The notes under the pieces were generated by a model. It worked only from the letters and a program-made list of their open reading frames with translations, did no database searches and was not told the DNA's origin. The position numbers were made by a program, and so were the translations under genes. From Glycine soja (lineage: Eukaryota > Streptophyta > Magnoliopsida > Fabales > Fabaceae): a DNA stretch of 64,000 bases. Location of the stretch: NCBI RefSeq assembly GCF_004193775.1, contig NC_041019.1, forward strand, positions 16,215,020-16,279,019, read 5' to 3'. This document shows, piece by piece, positions 13,346 to 23,870 of this stretch. Each line of letters starts with the position of its first letter. Position 1 is the stretch's first letter.

Positions 13346-14817
13346 CTCTGTGATGATGTCTGCTTTTCTTGGCAACTTGCTACGAACTCCCAACAACCCA
13401 TGAGACTTTATTATGGATACACACTCACTAACATACACTATTGTTTATTATTAGTCATCGGCAAAATATATCATGGTAACACCAAATCTCGACTAAGAAA
13501 ATCCATAGTAAACAAAGGAGGAAATGTAAACTTGGTTCATCCTTGGATGCGAAATTAAAATAAGACAAATGTTATTAGTGTACTAGGGATACCAGAAACT
13601 TAAGAGAAAATATTTTTTTAGGTGAAAAATTATGTTATCTTGTAATTTTTTTTATCTTTTTTTTATAATTTACACAATAAATATTTTTTTTTACACTGGT
13701 TAACAAAACTCTTAAAATAAATCAAAAACACAAAATAATCAAGAAGTAAGAAATATTTATTGTGTAAGAATAGAAAAATGTTAAAAATATAATGAGTTTA
13801 ATGTTCATATATAATATAAAATAATTTTACATTATTTAATCCCAAATTATGGTTGGAATCTTTAGCACACATGCATAATTTTTTCTTATATAATATTTAT
13901 AAATTCAAGAGTATAATATAAAAAATACCAAATATAATTTAAATTGTGTCAAAAATATAATTCACATAAAGTTTGAATTATAGTGTAGAAAAGATTATGC
14001 TGGACTGTATGCAATTCATACTGGTATATAATTTCTAGATACATGAGGTTCATAACCACATTCTACTCCATACAGAAAGACAAATCCTTTTATCTAGACG
14101 AGCAATTGTGAGAGCAACACTTTGTTTCAACAGTCATATATAAAAATTAATATATTAATTTAAAAAAATCATTACATAAATAAAATTAATATAAAAATTA
14201 AAATAGGTATGAATATATAATTTACGGACTGAAAATAAAAGTTTTAAAAACAAATAAATTACAGAAGTAAATTTCAGAAATTAAATAAATTTAAAAACAG
14301 TTATCTAAATAAATAACAGAAAATTTTAAATAAATAAATAAAATAAGTAAATAGTTAATATTGGTTAGAAAATTAAATTGAACAATTAAGAAACAATAAT
14401 AAAGTTGCAAAAATTTAAATTTAGTAACGTAAATTTAAATAGTTAGCGACAAAAACATAAATATTTTAATTATTCAATAATGAATATTTGAGATTAAAAT
14501 AATAATTTACTTTAAGTATTTTTTATGAATTAATTTAAGTAATATTGATATCAATAGTTTGAATCTAATTTAATCTATTTTAATATTTTAATTATTCAAA
14601 ATATTGTTTATAAAACCATAATTTTATAAAATTATTTTCATTTAAAATATAAAAATATTTAAATCATTTGAAATTTTTATATATAATTAATTTCTCATAG
14701 AATTTTAAATAAAATTAGAAATACATGTGAAACTATAAATAAATATATTTTTCTGCTTAAATATTCTCTTCTGATTTCTATTTTGAAGAACATAATTAAG
14801 TAATTATGTTTGTCTTA

Positions 14818-14820
<3 letters not shown>

Positions 14821-14880
<60 letters not shown>
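14821..14880. repeat. (TA)30 microsatellite
   Basis: Sixty uninterrupted bases of alternating TA. Similar shorter arrays occur at 38870-38912, 41372-41414 and 49532-49553. Confidence 0.98.
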
Positions 14881-14883
<3 letters not shown>

Positions 14884-14985
14884 GTCAAAACGAAAATGAC
14901 TCAATGACTCATACAATTTGTACTAGTATTTTTTGAAAACTCTTTTGCTATCCTCCTACATAGGAGTGAATGCACGCTTGTTGTT

Positions 14986-14994
14986 TGTCGAAGG
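14986..14994. repeat. Left 9-bp target site duplication of the MULE
   Basis: TGTCGAAGG, identical to 17137-17145 on the other side of the element. Confidence 0.93.
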
Positions 14995-15111
14995 GGCAAA
15001 TTTCCCCATCTGGGGTTCTTTTAAAAACTATTTTCCCAGATGGGATTCTTTCGTTATTATTTCCGGCAGGGGGCAGTTTTTAACGTGAAATGCATGGTCA
15101 TGCAGGCAAAC

Positions 15112-15412
15112 CGCCATTGCCATTGGCGAGTTCGCTGCGTTTGGCCCACGTGGCATGGAAACCGCCACTGGTGTTGGCGGGTTGATGGCAGGTGGAACTC
15201 GCCACCTCTGTTGGCGATTCTGGTGATGCTTTCCTAAATCGCCAGTTTGACTGGCGGTTTTGCTTTGCAGGTGGTGCAGTCAGTCATAGGCACGTTGATG
15301 GACAGTCTTTTTCAGAGAAAGGGGAGTTGCAACTCCTCCTGGCGATTTGAGTTCAAGTTGCCACTCCTCTTGGTGATTTAGGACTGAGAAAATAGCCAAC
15401 CCAATTGGCGAT
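15112..15412. repeat. Left array of CGCCA-N7/8-TGGCG hairpin units
   Basis: Seven short inverted repeats of the form CGCCA(N)TGGCG, usually followed by A/G and TTT, lie at about 15112, 15163, 15200, 15240, 15328, 15359 and 15395. The later ones are degraded (for example TGCCACTCCTCTTGGTGATT). The spacers between units are unrelated. The first unit falls within the left TIR. Confidence 0.85.
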
Positions 15413-15418
15413 TTAAGG

Positions 15419-15430
15419 CCTATAAATACG
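15419..15430 (+). promoter_or_regulatory. TATA box inside the MULE
   Basis: CCTATAAATACG matches the plant TATA consensus closely and is followed about 30 bases later by a C/A-rich stretch (TCTCACAATCACAAC) suitable as a start site. This suggests rightward transcription from the element's left end, although no coding product was found downstream. Confidence 0.55.
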
Positions 15431-15460
15431 AAAAAAAATTTCAGTCTCACAATCACAACT

Positions 15461-15556
15461 TTGAGTTTTCTGAAGCTTTGAGTTTTCTGTTTCTAAAGCT
15501 TTGAGTTTTCTATTTCTGAAGCTTTGAGTTTTCTGAAGTAGCTTTAAGTTTCTTGA
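15461..15556. repeat. About 25-bp tandem repeats (CTTTGAGTTTTCTG core) in the MULE
   Basis: The core CTTTGAGTTTTCT recurs four times at a spacing of about 18-27 bases, each followed by a TTTCTGAAG or GAAG variant, with a fifth degenerate copy. It lies just downstream of the TATA box and would be in the 5' part of any transcript. Confidence 0.8.
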
Positions 15557-16750
15557 AGTACCTTTATTTTTTGTGAGTGTTTAGGGATATCCGCTTAAGA
15601 TTTTAAATTTGTTTCTTGAGCTTACATATTTGATGTTTGTAGTTTTGAAATTAATAATTTGTGTTATAAATTTTTTTTAACTAATTTGTAATAGCATTTA
15701 GAAGGTATAGTTTTGATTAATTTTTTAATTAAATTAGTTTTATATTTTTATTTCTTAATTCCAGTAAAATATTTTGTATAGTTTTTATGAAATTTTTAAT
15801 TAAATTACTTTTATATTTTATATGATTGTTTGTGTGTAAAAAATAGAAGAAATTTGTCATCAAATTTTTAATTGGTTTGAAATTTGGTTCTTGAAGATTA
15901 ATTTTGTGAATAAGGTTCGTAAATTTCAGTAAAATAAATTATATTATAAAATATTTTTGAAGTAATTTTTGAGATCAGTTTGAATTTATAGTTTTTAAAT
16001 AATTTTTTAATTAAATTAGTTTTATATTTTACATGCTTGTTTGTGTGTATAAAATAAAAGAAATATGTGATGATATTTATTTAAAGAAAATATTTGAGTC
16101 CCGAAAAAATTTGGTAAATATGAAATTTTGAGTATATTTTTAATTAGATTATGTTGGTTTTGATAGTTTGTTAGTGTGTTAAAAATTAATGAAGCATGTA
16201 TTGTCAAAAGTAAAAAAATTTGTAACATCATAATTATTTGAAGTAAGTATTTTGAGTGTCGAAATTTATTTTAATATAAATATATATCAATTTAACTATA
16301 ACTAACCTAACATATATCTATATATATAACACAACTAATAACATATAATTTTTAAAACCTAACATTAACCTATCAATTAAAGTTACCAAGTTAATAATCA
16401 CATACCAAGCACATAGAACTCACGTAATATGAAGAGGAGAGAAATCGCGTACCAACAGTGAAACACAGCACACCCCTACAATCATTAACAAATTATTTAC
16501 CATTCATATATATATACACACACACAATAAATATTTATCATTCAAAAATACTTACCAAAAACAAAAGACAGCAACCAAATAAGAAGAAGGCAACAGCAAC
16601 CAAATAAGAAAAACGCAGTCAGTCTAATGGAGGAAATAAGGAAGAAGAATAGCAAAGCAATGGAAGCAAAGGAAGGTAGCGCGCAGTGCACTCACGAAGC
16701 TTCTGCTTTTATAATGGAAGAGGGCCAAAAAAAATTCAAGCCAAGCAACC

Positions 16751-17020
16751 CGCCAATGGTAATAGCGGTTTTTTGGCAATCCCTGTGCAAGGCAAACCAC
16801 CAATGGTAATAGCGGTTTCGCCTGCACTGACCCAGCTACACTGCCATGGCAGGACGTAGCCTGCAGCTACACGTCCATGGAACTTGCCAGTTTGACTGGC
16901 GGTTCCCAAAGCGCTAAGCATATCGCCATTTGGACTGGCGGTTTCCTCTCTGCATGCACGTATCGCCATTGGTGCTGGCGATTTGCTCAAGGACACCAAA
17001 CTCGCCACTGATTCTGGCGG
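16751..17020. repeat. Right array of CGCCA-N8-TGGCG hairpin units
   Basis: Six units lie at about 16751, 16799, 16886, 16924, 16963 and 17003. The last four are spaced 38-40 bases apart. Examples are TTGCCAGTTTGACTGGCGG and TCGCCATTTGGACTGGCGG. Arms are conserved while loop bases vary. The outermost unit lies within the right TIR. Confidence 0.85.
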
Positions 17021-17136
17021 TTTGGGTCCTGCATGCATGGTTTTCACGTAAATAACTGCCCTTGTTGGAAATAATTTGGAAACGACCCCATCTGGGGAAA
17101 TAGTTTCTAAAACTACCCCAGATGGGGAAATTTGCC

Positions 17137-17145
17137 TGTCGAAGG
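17137..17145. repeat. Right 9-bp target site duplication of the MULE
   Basis: TGTCGAAGG, identical to 14986-14994. Confidence 0.93.
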
Positions 17146-17949
17146 CCGATGGCGCTCATCTAAGGTTTAGCCTAATCTGAGTCAAGTCTTTTAAAAAGTT
17201 ATTTTAGTTAAATAAGTCAAGTTATATGTTTAAAAAAAAACTCATTTTAAACCTGTCAGACTGATATGTTTAGTAATAATATTAATTTTAATAAAAATAT
17301 TATTATTATTATATATAATTTTATAATTATTTTAATAAAATTGCAAACTTATTTTAGTTTTTTTACAATTTGAATAGTTAAGGTTTGGAATAACAAGTTA
17401 ATTCTAATATGCATAGAAGAGGAGAAACACAAGTTTTTTTCTTTTAGTGAAACTTAAAGACTTTGGTAATATGTCAATATAATGTTTGTAGGTAAGTTTT
17501 TCTTATATTTTCTATTCTTAAAATTGTCTTATTTTTTTAGCCCTTAATAATTTTACTATTATACAGTTTTTTTTTACCCTTCTCAATATGAAATAGAATT
17601 TCTGAAGAAAAAAAATTGAAATAGACTAACAAGGCATGCTAGACTTATATAAATGTCACGCTGGGCCTAAAATTAGATTGTCCCCTTTTATGTGTTTAAA
17701 CTCCTAACCTATTCTCATGTTATCTTAAAATTTTACATGTTATACCTTTTTATTTTTATGTACTTGAATGTTAGATTTGATTTTTTAAATAGATTGTCCC
17801 CTAACTCTCAGACCTAGATTTGCCACTAATCACCCTAGCCGCACCCATTTCCTCTCCTACTCCTGTATCTATTCAATTATTTTCCAAATTAATCTTTCTA
17901 TATATTTACTATCTTCTTTTATTTAGTGAAATAAAGAGGAAGAGACCCT
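17146..17949. other. AT-rich spacer between the MULE and the LINE remnant
   Basis: No coding potential or transposon ends were recognised in this 0.8-kb stretch. The 3' end of the minus-strand LINE should lie near its right border, but no clear poly-T tract marks it. Confidence 0.4.
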
Positions 17950-17999
17950 TAAAAATTGCAAGGAAACACGCGTACTACGGTTGACATTACATCAGTTTT

Positions 18000-18605
18000 A
18001 ACAACATCCGAAACAAAAGATGGAACAAATTCGAAAATTCTCATCGGACATCTAAAGACAAAACAAAATTTGCTCATCTATCTGCCTGATTTGCCTCCCT
18101 TAAAGTATGCGACCAACTCAAAGAGCCTCCATCTGAAATTATCTCGCTAATGCTTTTAATAATGCTTGCACCAGGATGATGTGGATCACAACCCTTAGAG
18201 ATTAGATTCGCATCATTCAAGGAATCAAACTCTACAATAAATTGTCTGTAACCTTTATCCCAAGCATTAAGAATGCCAAGATAAATTGCCTAATTCTCAG
18301 CATAGATCACAGAGCATAATCCGACATTTGTAGCATAGACAAATATTGTTTTCCTACAATAGTCACGAAAAACTCCCCTGCAAGGCTGCAGCAGCTTTCT
18401 TCAAACCATTATGTACTAACCCATTGCAATTTAACTTGAAGGTTCCAAAAGGAGTGTGTTTCCAACACATCACGGGGTTCAGGCTTATCTTTGACAGAAA
18501 CTGAACACAGCTGATTATTGACATTAGCACTAACAATGCCAAAAAAAAAAAAAAAACCCACCAACAATAACATCAACTTGCCTTTGAATAATAGTGACAA
18601 TCTCA
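18000..18605 (-). pseudogene. LINE RNase H domain remnant (downstream of the hAT-like insertion)
   Basis: The minus strand encodes LKKAAAAL, then AIYLGILNAWDKGYRQFIVE, FDS and SHTLREANQADR in one mostly shared frame, interrupted by stops. These match the layout of the plant LINE RNase H domain (helix, ExD block, final SHxxREAN). The upstream half of the same domain region is on the other side of the hAT-like element (19863 onward). Confidence 0.7.
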
Positions 18606-18613
18606 TAAAGAGT

Positions 18614-19854
18614 CAAGGTTATCAAACTCGAAAGTTTACGTAGACTCGTGAGAATTCTATAAACTCGACTAGTAAACTCAACTTGTAGACTCGTACGAGT
18701 CCACTTCATATAAAAATAATAACATAATATCTATAAATAACATGCGAATTAAATATTTCAACAATATAATTATACTTATCAAAATCCGGAGCTGACACAT
18801 GTCGGGGTGGACGTGGCTAAGGTGGACTCTCGGACTTCACACATCAGTTTCGAAAGGCACCTTTGTTAAGAGGACAGGAGGGGGGATCTGCAAAACAAAA
18901 GACTTTGATGCTCAAGTAAGTGTATGAGTTAGGAGATAAAGCAGATATATGCTTAAATGTAAGCTTCAGTGAGTGATATAGAGAGATGTGCACAGACGTG
19001 TTTACTTGTGTGTTGGTGTGTGGGGGATTATGTTGAGGGTTCGACGGAACCTGATATTTATAAGAGTGAAGCATAGTTGCAAATCCTTGTTTGTAGGGAT
19101 TGTTATAGCGTTTGCAGATAATTCTCGGCTTATAGATAATAGCCAGTAGCTTGTAGATAATGTTAGAGATAAACTATAGCTTAGATATAAAAGCTAGTAG
19201 ATAATTGTACCTTGTAGATAATTAATTATCTTCCAAGAGATAAAGGGATTCAAATATATTCAAATATTAATAGGTTAGAGATAACCTGCCAGTTAAGGAG
19301 TCCGGCTGCTAAGGGTCGAGTGTTTGTGCTAGCTCCTGTTCCAGGGCTGATGTGGAGGATTGTCACGTGTCTTGGAGTGCCATGTAGGGTGCCACGTGTA
19401 TTTTGTGGACCCTGAATAATACAATAATAAAGCAAAATAGTAAATTATAAATTTCACAATACTTAAATAACCAAGTCTAATAATGCATCACTACTAGATA
19501 ATTACTTGTAGATGTTATAGTAGTGGTAGAATATTCCCATCAAGTATTTGATGTTATTAGAACACAAGGGTTTGATGTTATTGAAGGTGAGAATTTTTTT
19601 ACTCGGGAACTATGTTGAACACTAAGCAAACAGAAAATAACTCAAAATGACTTGCGTTTTTGTCTAATTTTTTTAATTTACTGACTTGTTGACTTGGTGG
19701 TAAACTTGAGAGTCTACCGAGTTTACTTAGAGTTTATCGAGTCTACTCATAGTCTACTAAAAAGAGAATTTACGCACGAGTCAACTCACAGAGGGTAAGT
19801 AAACTCGTAAACTCGTAAGAGTTAGCGAGTTAACTTGAATGTTTGATAACCATG
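18614..19854. mobile_element. hAT-like non-autonomous element with ACTCG subterminal repeats
   Basis: The ends are inverted: the left end reads CAAGGTTATCAAACTCG and the complement of the right end reads CATGGTTATCAAACATTC. The flanking 8 bases are similar but not identical (TAAAGAGT at 18606-18613, TAAGGAAC at 19855-19862, 5 of 8 matching), consistent with an aged 8-bp target duplication of the hAT class. Both subterminal zones (about 18620-18720 and 19690-19850) contain many copies of ACTCG/CGAGT and GTAAACTCG, as expected for clustered transposase-binding sites. The element sits within the LINE RNase H/connecting region, whose frame resumes on both sides. The core (about 18790-19435) encodes no transposase. 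Assignment to hAT is inference from end structure. Confidence 0.65.
18790..19436 (-). repeat. Promoter-bearing LTR-like core within the hAT-like element
   Basis: On the minus strand the sequence is less AT-rich, carries CACGTGGC and GACACGTGA boxes near 19380-19400, a TATA box (CTTATAAATATC, about 19054-19065), then a C-rich leader with many CACACAC and CATCTCTC tracts. This layout resembles an LTR U3-R region or a captured promoter. TG..CA ends could be proposed near 19428 and 18792 but no target duplication supports them, so the nature of this core stays open. Confidence 0.35.
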
Positions 19855-19862
19855 TAAGGAAC

Positions 19863-21010
19863 CTTTCTCATATTCTCAGAAATGAAATCATTCATACACC
19901 TCCAAAGGTTATCCAAGGCTACTAAAAAGATAATACTCCAATTCCTACCATTAGCACATGTAACCAAATTCAAATTTGATAGCATCCAGTCATGGATGTT
20001 CTGATTGAAAAAATAGCATGCAAAGCTGATGGCAACAACAGATACCACACTGCCATAACAAAAAGACATTGGCGAAAGACATATGATCAACACTCTCCAT
20101 GTCAGCACCATAATCATAACAAGTTGCACCATTAGATAAAGGCCTTATATGGCCTTAATCATTAGTCAGAAGTGCATTAATTGATATTTTCCACAACAAA
20201 TATCAAATCCTCTCAGATCCTCTCCAATTCCAAATGGCCTTATGCATAGGATTGTGGGGAAGCATATCATACTCCTTAATACTGCCATACAATATTGACA
20301 TTTTAAAACCACCATTGTGAGACCCTAGCCAAGTAAGAATGTCATCTCCTTTAGTTATCTTTGGTGGAAGGATAGCTCTAATGCAATCATTAGTTTGAAT
20401 TGGAAGAAGAGAAGATAACAACTGCAAATTCCAAGAACCATCTGAACTAGCATATTGACAGACTTTATTATAAATATGATCTATTGGTATGTTGCCAGCA
20501 TATTTTTCAACCAACCTTCCCTGTGAATGAACCCATATATCAGTCCGAAAGTTAACTTGAGCTCCATTGTAAATGTTCCAGCCAAGATTTTTTTGAACAG
20601 AGGCCTAACTACTAAAAGTTCCTTTCCAAAAATTTGATCCATTTCTGTTGGTGTCTATAAATGGAATGATAGACTCACCACATTTATATTTGGCCTTCAT
20701 AATCTAAAACCCAAAGTTCCTTCCTCCTAGTACACATATCCTATCCAACTTTCATCATAAAGGTTAAATTTGTATCTCTAGACTTCCTAAGGCCAAGACC
20801 ACCAACACTTTTGGGTTTACACAAGTTATTTGAAGCCGTTGTATGAATGTGCCTATGATTAACCATGTCTCCCCAAATGAAGCTTATGTGCTTCTTATCC
20901 ACCTTATCATATAAGCATCTTGGAAGGTGAGCAAATTGCATAGCATGAGGTAGAGCCTGAACAACAGATTTCACTAAAGTGACCCTACCTACAAAGGATA
21001 TCTAGTTAGC
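19863..21010 (-). pseudogene. LINE connecting region remnant
   Basis: Minus-strand translation gives LDNLWRCMNDFISENM, a segment with IWNWRG, the block DILTWLGSHNGGF and further upstream HISFIWGDMVNH with SVGGLGLRKSRDTN. These are the usual landmarks between reverse transcriptase and RNase H in plant L1-type elements. Stops break the frame at several points. Confidence 0.75.
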
Positions 21011-21229
21011 TTTATAAAAGGAAAGCCTTTGATTCACTTTATCCAAATAAATTGGAAAAAATTCCTAGACATTTTTTCATGCAAAATTGTGACACCAAGG
21101 TACTTTCTCAAATCATCAGTGCAAGTAAAACCGAAAAGGGGTACTCAATTGTTGTCTCCTCTACCAACCCATATTCTTCGAGAAGAAAATGCGAGTTTTG
21201 TCTTTATTCACTTTTTGGCCTAAACTTCT

Positions 21230-21961
21230 ATAGAACATATTAAGAACATTACTGATCACCTCCACTTGATCTTCATTAGCTTCTGCAAAAATAAGAAGAC
21301 CATCTGCAAATACTAAACGAGACAACTTAGGAGCTTCCCAAGCAATTTGGATAGGCTTCCAATACTTGTTATCAACAACAATGTAAATTAGATGAAATAA
21401 TCTTTAAATGCACAACACAAACAAATAGGGAGAAATATGATCTCCTTGTCTAACACCACGTTGAGGGTAAAATTCATCAAGAACTTCCCTATTCCACAAT
21501 TGCATAGCACACACAAAGAGACAAGCAAAATGCAATGCCAGATGATATCAACAAAATTACTTGGGCATCCAATACCTAAGAGAGTGTCCCTGATAAAACT
21601 CCAATCAAGGCAATGATTAGCTCTCTCTAAATCAATTTTTATTGCCATCCAACCTTGTCCACCTTTCTTTCTTTTCATCGAATGAAAGACCTCCTAAACT
21701 ATAATAATCTTATTCCTACTATAATGGTTAAGGATAAAGCTACACTGAAAAGGCTCAGATGGGACTTCATCAAAGGCATTAGCTTATAGGCCAAAATCTT
21801 TGCAATGGTTTAATAAGACTTATCGACCTAAAGTCTTTCAATGTTGTAAAATTCTCCACTTTAGGGATAAAAGTGATCATGGTCTCATTAATTTCTTTCA
21901 CAAATTAAGGATTGTGAAACACCTTTTGGATAAGATCACATAGAGCCTCTCCCACAACACC
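21230..21961 (-). pseudogene. LINE reverse transcriptase remnant, C-terminal part (catalytic site mutated)
   Basis: The minus strand encodes MAIKIDLERANHCLDWSFI (motif A, normally MAIKIDLEKAYDRLDW) and RLVFADGLLIFAEAN (motif C, normally FADDLLIF). The second catalytic aspartate of the FADD box is therefore glycine. Near 21880-21960 the segment GEALCDLIQKVFHN precedes an ITFIPK-like block. Nonsense codons confirm that it is dead. Confidence 0.8.
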
Positions 21962-22945
21962 TCATTTGTGGCTATGTAATGTTGTAGGTTTTGATGATGC
22001 CAAAAAGTAAATGACAGAAAGGTGAAAGCAAAATAACATGAAGAATCTTGAACCTGAACAAGTCAAGCAATTAGAAGATTCAAGACTTAGGTCAAATTGT
22101 TAAAAGGTTTTTCCAAAAAACATATTTGGTCATTTGATTAATTTAAATCATGTCTTCAAGTTCTGGAATCAATGTGATCAGTTACCACATCATGTAATCG
22201 ATTACTAGAAGTAACAGTATAATAGTTTTTTTTTAAAATTTTAAATTTGATATTGCACCAAAAAGCATGTTTTGAAAAGTTACATTTTTCGGGAATGACC
22301 CCTAATGGTTTAAATGAATTTTGCCTATAAATATTCATCATTTTAACACATTTATATAAAAATGAGAAACTTTTGAAAAGATATTTTTAACAATCATTCT
22401 CAATTAACAAGTTATTGATAAAAAAAACTTGGCTAAATACACTTATTATTGAGAAATCTTTTAGCGCTTCAATTTGTAACATTTCCTCTAAATTAGAGAA
22501 TGAATTCTTATATTCTTTGTCTAAACTTTTGAAAAGGGTGAGACATCCCTTGTAAGAACAAGAGTGTGGTATCTCTTGATTCTTGAGAGACTCAAACACA
22601 AAGGGTGAGTGATCCCAATGTGTAAGAGTGTCTGTTATTGTAAAGGATTTGAAAGATAGTGAAACTCTCAAGTGGGCTGCTTGAGAATTGAACATAGACA
22701 CAAGAAGTGATCGAACCAGTATAAATAAAGTTTGCATTTCTCTCTTCCTATATCTTTTTACGTAAATTTATTATATTCATTTATTTTGGTAGATATCTTA
22801 ATTACTTGTTTTTTCTCTTTTTAATCAAGGTTTTGATACATTATCATAGTTATCATATAAAAAGGAATTAGATGTATTAACAAAGAAAAAGTTTATAAAC
22901 TCAATTCACCCTCCTCCCTTTTGAGTTCATTGAGGCCACTTGGAT
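21962..22945. mobile_element. 984-bp LTR-like insertion in the LINE reverse transcriptase
   Basis: The insertion interrupts the LINE frame and is flanked by a perfect 6-bp repeat AACACC (21956-21961 and 22946-22951). It begins near GTTGTAGGTTTTGATGATGC, contains TGTAATCGATTACT at about 22193, an AAGGGTGAG-rich middle, and ends with AACTCAATTCACCCTCCTCC. These are features I recognise from long terminal repeats of legume Copia elements, so a solo LTR in plus orientation is likely. The ends do not show a clean TG..CA, so the class is inferred. Confidence 0.6.
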
Positions 22946-22951
22946 AACACC

Positions 22952-23160
22952 ATTGAGACTGGTAAAAAACTATTTGAAAATTGTCAAGGCCTATTGCTTT
23001 GAAGGAACCCATATACTTAATAGCTCTATATATCTCCTGAGGAGAAACAACAACACCAAGATAACTCAACATAGAAATATCAATGGTAGGGAATATACCT
23101 GTAATGTTGTACTGATCATAATTACTATAATCTACAAACAACTTCTTATATGTAGAAATC
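22952..23160 (-). pseudogene. LINE reverse transcriptase remnant, N-terminal part
   Basis: The minus strand encodes SPQEIYRAIKYMGSFKAIGL and then DNFQIVFYQSQW, matching the plant LINE block in which EVxxAIxxMxxxKAxGxDGF precedes the first reverse transcriptase motif. The expected continuation (VVGEALC) is found beyond the 984-bp insertion, one frame off. Confidence 0.75.
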
Positions 23161-23870
23161 AATGACCATGCATTTCAAATCATCAGGATTAGAAACCTAA
23201 TTCCCATCATCTACCTAAATAATTTCTACTTTGTTCTTTCTCTTCCTAACAATAGTGGTGCCATGGAAGGATTTTGTATCATGACCCCCAAAGGCAAGTC
23301 ATTTAGATTAAGACTTTTGAAACCATAAATCTCCTATTGAGTAAGAACTTCTTCATATTCTTTCCAAGTAGATAAAATATCATCATCTAATTAAGGATGA
23401 TGAACTCCTAAACTTCATATGCTTATTTGATCTATCAAGCCTCATAATCAACCTTTTCCTTTTGGCAAAAATGTTACTAATAAAAACCTTATTCCATCTT
23501 CGCAACTCAATGAAAATTATGCAAATGAACATTCCAAAATACCAAATGGTTCCAATGTCTGGTCACAAAGTTATGGAAATTCGCATGAGTTATCCAAGAG
23601 GGCATGAAGCAAAGCAACCTTCTATAAAGGTTCTGAGATACCGTAGCCTTAACATTCAACAAGAAAGGCCTATGATCAAACTTGTAGTAAGGAAAATGAA
23701 GAACATAAGCCTCTTGGAACATCAATCTCCACTGATCTTATCTAGCCTATGTTCAAAGGTCCCTCTTTTCTAGGTGAAGGGGTAACCTTGAAACCCAACA
23801 CCAATGAGATCACAGCCAACCATTATACTAAAATGGAACCCATAGTCAGATCACTTTTTTCTTTTCCATG

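Larger units (their letters stand above)
13346..14994. other. AT-rich intergenic spacer
   Basis: No gene or recognisable element was seen. From about 13.56 kb the sequence is extremely AT-rich with many short A/T homopolymers. It ends with a (TA)30 microsatellite and the left target duplication of the Mutator-like element. Confidence 0.5.
14995..17136. mobile_element. Non-autonomous Mutator-like element (MULE) with long TIRs and hairpin arrays
   Basis: The 2142-bp element starts GGCAAATTTCCCCATCTGGG and ends with its inverse. The terminal inverted repeats extend imperfectly for about 138 bp (14995-15132 and 16999-17136). It is flanked by a perfect 9-bp direct repeat TGTCGAAGG (14986-14994 and 17137-17145). 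Long TIRs plus a 9-bp target duplication define Mutator-like transposons. No transposase is encoded and the centre (about 15.56-16.6 kb) is AT-rich without a supported ORF. Just inside the left TIR lies a good TATA box and a run of 25-bp tandem repeats. Arrays of CGCCA..TGGCG hairpins sit at both ends. The perfect duplication suggests a fairly recent insertion. Mobilisation would depend on a transposase supplied elsewhere in the genome. Confidence 0.9.
17950..23870 (-). mobile_element. Degenerate L1-type LINE retrotransposon, nested with two other insertions
   Basis: Fragments on the minus strand follow the order of a plant L1-like element. An endonuclease C-terminal part lies at about 23870-23200 (the FTWxxxG..EHRLDK and DHRPFLL blocks), the reverse transcriptase at about 23160-21250, the connecting region with FIWGD and GGLGLR at about 20970-20200, and a C-terminal RNase H at about 18600-18000 (YRQFIVEFDS, SHTLREAN). 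Stops and frameshifts are frequent, so no intact product is possible. The frame is broken by a 984-bp insertion at 21962-22945 and by a hAT-like element at 18614-19854. Removing those restores the expected domain order. The ends are approximate because no target duplication was found. Confidence 0.85.

Noticed and set aside
15112..17020. CRISPR array
   Set aside because: The repeat units are variable hairpins of a eukaryotic transposon, not identical repeats with uniform spacers, and there are no cas genes in a plant nuclear context.
16736..17159. Overlapping minus-strand ORFs of 81 and 103 codons at the right end of the MULE
   Set aside because: They fall in the hairpin array and TIR, have no domain, and arise because the repeat units are GC-rich and lack stops.
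23462..23773. 103-codon plus-strand ORF
   Set aside because: Antisense of the LINE endonuclease remnant, whose minus-strand frames carry the motifs.
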